The notes below the pieces were generated by a model, which saw only the letters and a list, made by a program, of their open reading frames with translations, had not been told where the DNA came from and did no database searches. DNA of 64,000 bases from Symbiodinium natans (taxonomy: Eukaryota > Sar > Dinophyceae > Suessiales > Symbiodiniaceae), in the NCBI GenBank assembly GCA_905221605.1, contig CAJNDS010002720.1:98501-162500 (forward strand). The letters are read 5' to 3'. The position numbers and the translations under genes were made by a program. Of the stretch, positions 61,362 to 64,000 are shown piece after piece (the stretch's first letter is position 1; every line of letters starts with the position of its first letter).

Positions 61362-63230
61362 GTGCCGGAGGCCTTCCTGGTGTCCGTCACCCCGCCGGAA
61401 GGCCTGAAGACTTGATGGGTTTAGGGTTTAGGGTTTAGGGTTTAGGGTTCAGGATGCAACAGTGGCTCAGCACTTTTGGCTGCCTGGGTCGGAGCGGACG
61501 GAGCCATGGGCGGGGTGGGCGGAGCAGGAAGGGCGGAGCCAGCGGGCGGGCATGCACTGGGGCCCTTAAAAGTCAGCTTATAGGGTCTAGGGGCATGGGG
61601 CCATGGGACCATGGGGCCATGGGGCCATGAGCGGGGTGGGCGGGGAGCGGAGCGGGCGGCATGGGGCAATGGGGCATGGGACCATGGGCCGGGCATTCAG
61701 ATATGCGTAGGAGGGGGACTTCCTGCGTGCCTGAGCCTTTAAATCAGAAGGGGTTTTCGGAAGCGGGGTAGGGTTTTCGGGTTTCGGGTTTAGGGTTTCG
61801 GGTTTAGGGTTTAGGGTTTAGGCCTAGGGGCCTAGGGGGTTCGACGGTGGACGTCCGGCAGATGCCAGCGCCGAGCCTGCGAAGCACTCACCGCAGAGCC
61901 TTTAGTCAACCCTAAACTTGCTGGTTGGGGTTTCAGGGTTCAGGGTTTCGGGGCTTAGGGTTTGGGGTTTAGGTTTAGGGTTTCGGGGGTAGACTCAGGT
62001 TACCCTAAACCCTAAACCCTAAGCCCTAAACCCTAAACCCTAAGCCCTAAGCCCTAAACCCTAAACCCTACTCCCAAAGCCCTAAGCCCTAAGCCCTAAA
62101 CCCTAAACCGCCTAAACCCTAAACCCTAAACCCTAAACCCTAAACCCTAAACCCTAAACCCTAAACCCTAAACCCTAAACCCTAAACCCTAAACCCTAAA
62201 CCCTAAACCCTAAACCCTATCTTCAGTCTTGGAGGTGGCACCTCCGTCCTCGCCAAGCTGCCTGCCACAGCAGGGACAGCCGGGGCCTGCCTCCTTAAGT
62301 GCTAGGACTAAAGAGTCGGCCCTTACTTACCCCTTTTTTTAGGGGGGTTTAGGGTTTAGGGTTTAGGGTTTGGGGTTTGGGGTTTAGGGTTTAGGGTTTA
62401 GGGTTTTAGGGTTTAGGGTTTAGGGTTGAGGGTCTAGGGTTTCAGGGTTTGGGGTTTAGGGTAGTTCTCAAGTTTGAGTTCGGGGCTTTGAGATTGTGGG
62501 TTCTGTTAGTCGGGGTTGCAGTTGGCCCCTAATTCCAAAAACCCAACCTCCAAGCTTCCTAATTCCTAAACTGTCCACCAACAAAAGCCCTGCAGCCCTA
62601 AACCCTAAACCCTAAACCCTAAACCCTAAACCCTAAACCCTAAACCCTAAACCCTAAACCCTAAACCCTAAACCCTAAACCCTAAACCCTAAACCCTAAA
62701 CCCTAAAGGTCGTTAGTTTCACCCGGTTGCCTTAGGGTTTAGGGTTTAGGGTTTAGGGTTTAGGGTTTAGGGTTTAGGGTTTAGGGTTTAGGGTTTAGGG
62801 TTTAGAGAGTCCATGAGTTAGGGACCCTTTCCATCAAAAAGGTAAGGGCTCTCATGCCCTACGAACCCTCAGAGCCCTATGAGACCCCAAGCTCTAAACC
62901 CTAATCCCCAAACCCCTAGACCCTAACCCTGCACCCCTAAACCCAAGACCCTAAACCCTAAATCCCCAAACCCCAAACCCCTAGACTCTCAACCCTAAAC
63001 CCCTAAACCCTAAATGCCGAAACCCCAAACCGCAAACCCCTAGACTCTCAACCCTAAACCCCTAGACCCTAAACTCCTAAACCCTAAACCCTAAACCCTA
63101 AACCCTAAACCCTAAACCCTAAACCCTAAACCCCACATATCCACATCGGCCAGGATGGACCTCGCTGAGGGTGACGTCACCAAGGTGAAGATCATGGATG
63201 TTGACGTTCTGCCCCGAGGGGTCCAGAGCG
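61362..63230 (+). CDS. Further S1-type exons, right part of S1 gene
   Basis: Two islands look like the closing strands of S1 domains. One is 61362-about 61409 after TTGCGAG (VPEAFLVSVTPPEGLK). The other is 63154-about 63230 after GGCCAG (LAEGDVTKVKIMDVDVLPRG); compare the family pattern GDxVxxKVxxVD. A third island at about 62,227-62,300 after TTCAG (LGGGTSVLAKLPATAGTAG) is open but unassigned. They share strand, composition and telomere-like introns with the exons at 37-48.8 kb, so they are probably the same gene continuing past the retrotransposon; a second S1 gene is possible. Joins between these islands could not be fixed. The gene runs off, or ends near, the right edge. Confidence 0.45.
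61440..61780. other. GC-rich spacer with CCATGGGGC repeats
   Basis: A unique GC-rich stretch with repeated GGGGCCATGGGACCATG-like and GGGCGGAGC units (61,480-61,690). The minus-strand Pro/Ala/His-rich frame reflects these repeats. No gene supported. Confidence 0.5.
61985..62220. repeat. CCCTAAA array
   Basis: CCCTAAA with CCCTAAG variants from 61,995, becoming pure from 62,110 to 62,219. It ends TATCTTCAG, which supplies the acceptor-like end for the next island. Confidence 0.9.
62336..62810. repeat. TTTAGGG arrays and an inverted array pair
   Basis: TTTAGGG/TTTGGGG (62,345-62,462). Then CCCTAAA (62,596-62,706, about 16 units) and TTTAGGG (62,732-62,806, about 10 units) face each other across a 26-bp spacer, the tightest inverted pair of the window. 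Confidence 0.9.
62880..63135. repeat. CCCTAAA and CCCCTAGACTCTCAA array
   Basis: Mixed CCCTAAA, CCCCTAAA and CCCCTAGACTCTCAA units, ending in a pure CCCTAAA run (63,070-63,132) about 20 bp before the S1-type exon at 63,154. Confidence 0.85.
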
Positions 63231-64000
63231 TTAGGGTTCAGGGTTTAGGGTTAAGGGTTTAGGATTTAGGGTTTAGGGTTCAGGGTTCAGGGTTTCGGGT
63301 TTAGGGTTCAGGGCTCAGGGTTTAGGGTTGCCGTGCAGAATGCTCGTGTTTGCGATGGCAACTGTAGCGCGCGTATCTTGTCCTGTATGGGTTGACATGT
63401 GTGACACACTACACTCGATGCCGTTGAGCGTTTTGGTGAAAACATCGAACTCTTTTAAAGTTTTCCCTCCCTTCACGCCATCTTTCGATATTTCCCCTGC
63501 TTCCTGTCTGTGCGAAGATGGCCGGGGAATCGGTTCCTCGAGTTGAACATCGTTTACTTTCGAACTTGATGTCGAAGATACATCGAACGTTACATCGCAG
63601 ACGAATCGCCACTGCAGCGGAAGCAGATGAAAGAAGAGAGAGATTGCGCACGCATGTGTGGGTGTGTGTGTGTGTGCCTGCCTGCCTACCTACCTGCCTG
63701 CCTGCCTGCCTGTCTGTCTGTCTGCTGTCTGCCTGTCTGTCTGCTGTCTGTCTCTGTGTGTCTGTCTGTCTCTCTGTGTGTGTTGTCGTGCAGGCCCCCC
63801 CCCGCCCTACTTGAAGGTTCCTGAACCCATAGGCTCCAACATCCCTGAATGAAGGAAACAAACCCTCAAGTCGTTCTGGGCCCTCCTCCAAGTTTAGAGT
63901 TCAGGGTTTGGGGTTTAGGGTTTAGGGTTTAGGGTTTAGGGTTTAAGGTGAAGATTCTCTCAGTTACAGGAGACACTCCTTTCAATCTTACATTAAGCTC
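63231..64000. other. TTTAGGG patches, unique part, CTGT/CCTG microsatellite
   Basis: TTTAGGG-like units at 63,235-63,330 and 63,900-63,945. From 63,340 to 63,650 is unique, lower-GC sequence; a plus frame from the ATG at 63,518 (MAGESVPRVEHRLLSNLMSK) is plausible but runs into a (TG)n, (CCTG)n, (TCTG)n microsatellite (63,655-63,785). No recognised product. Confidence 0.45.

Noticed and set aside
63518-63814. 98-codon frame with a Cys-Leu-Pro-Ala tail
   Set aside because: More than half is the (TG)n/(CCTG)n/(TCTG)n microsatellite; only the first 40 codons are complex.
3213-63945. Idea that the window is a chromosome end
   Set aside because: Arrays are short, internal, in both orientations and interleaved with exons and an inserted retrotransposon; none runs to a window edge as a terminal array.

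Overview
The window looks like nuclear DNA of a dinoflagellate or close alveolate relative. Three things point there. The sequence is saturated with TTTAGGG/CCCTAAA-type telomere-like repeats in both orientations. The introns that can be reconstructed use GC and GA as well as GT donors with AG acceptors, a splicing habit known from dinoflagellates. The one intact mobile element is a large Ty1/copia retrotransposon. Nothing here is bacterial: there are no operons, ribosome binding sites or CRISPR arrays.

Layout. Bases 1-2579 hold a decayed Helitron-like Rep-helicase gene, open at the left edge. From about 3.2 kb to the right end, the DNA is an alternation of telomere-like arrays (7-mers plus 8- and 9-mer variants) and unique islands of 50-120 bp. 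Many islands are preceded by AG and read as open, protein-like sequence on the plus strand. Between 21.9 and 28.7 kb they join in frame into an ankyrin-repeat gene. Between 37.1 and 48.75 kb, and again at 61.4 and 63.2 kb, they join into a gene with several S1 RNA-binding domains. Weaker chains of unidentified exon-like islands lie at 5.3-19.7 kb and 31.9-35.3 kb. In these genes the telomere-like arrays are the introns. Several junctions carry short direct repeats (up to 8 bp) shared by donor and acceptor, as expected if introns arrived as insertions (introner-like).

A complete copia-type retrotransposon (48,773-57,647, minus strand) sits in a TTTAGGG stretch in an intron of the S1 gene, about 20 bp past an exon. 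It has two identical 260-bp LTRs, a 5-bp AGGGT target duplication, a primer-binding site resembling an initiator-tRNA half molecule, a polypurine tract and one 2629-residue open polyprotein. The polyprotein carries Gag with CCCH and CCHC fingers, protease, DD35E integrase, reverse transcriptase and RNase H. Two parts are unexpected: a 2-oxoglutarate/Fe(II) oxygenase-like domain between integrase and reverse transcriptase, and a C-terminal membrane-spanning extension.

Smaller elements include several families of terminal-inverted-repeat (MITE-like) elements. One pair consists of a 1.6-kb copy with gene-like cargo and its 0.27-kb deletion derivative. There is also a threefold tandem duplication at 13.1-15.1 kb. 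Long low-complexity reading frames over the repeat arrays are not genes. Exon calls come from reading frame, splice-site and domain logic only; transcripts would settle them.
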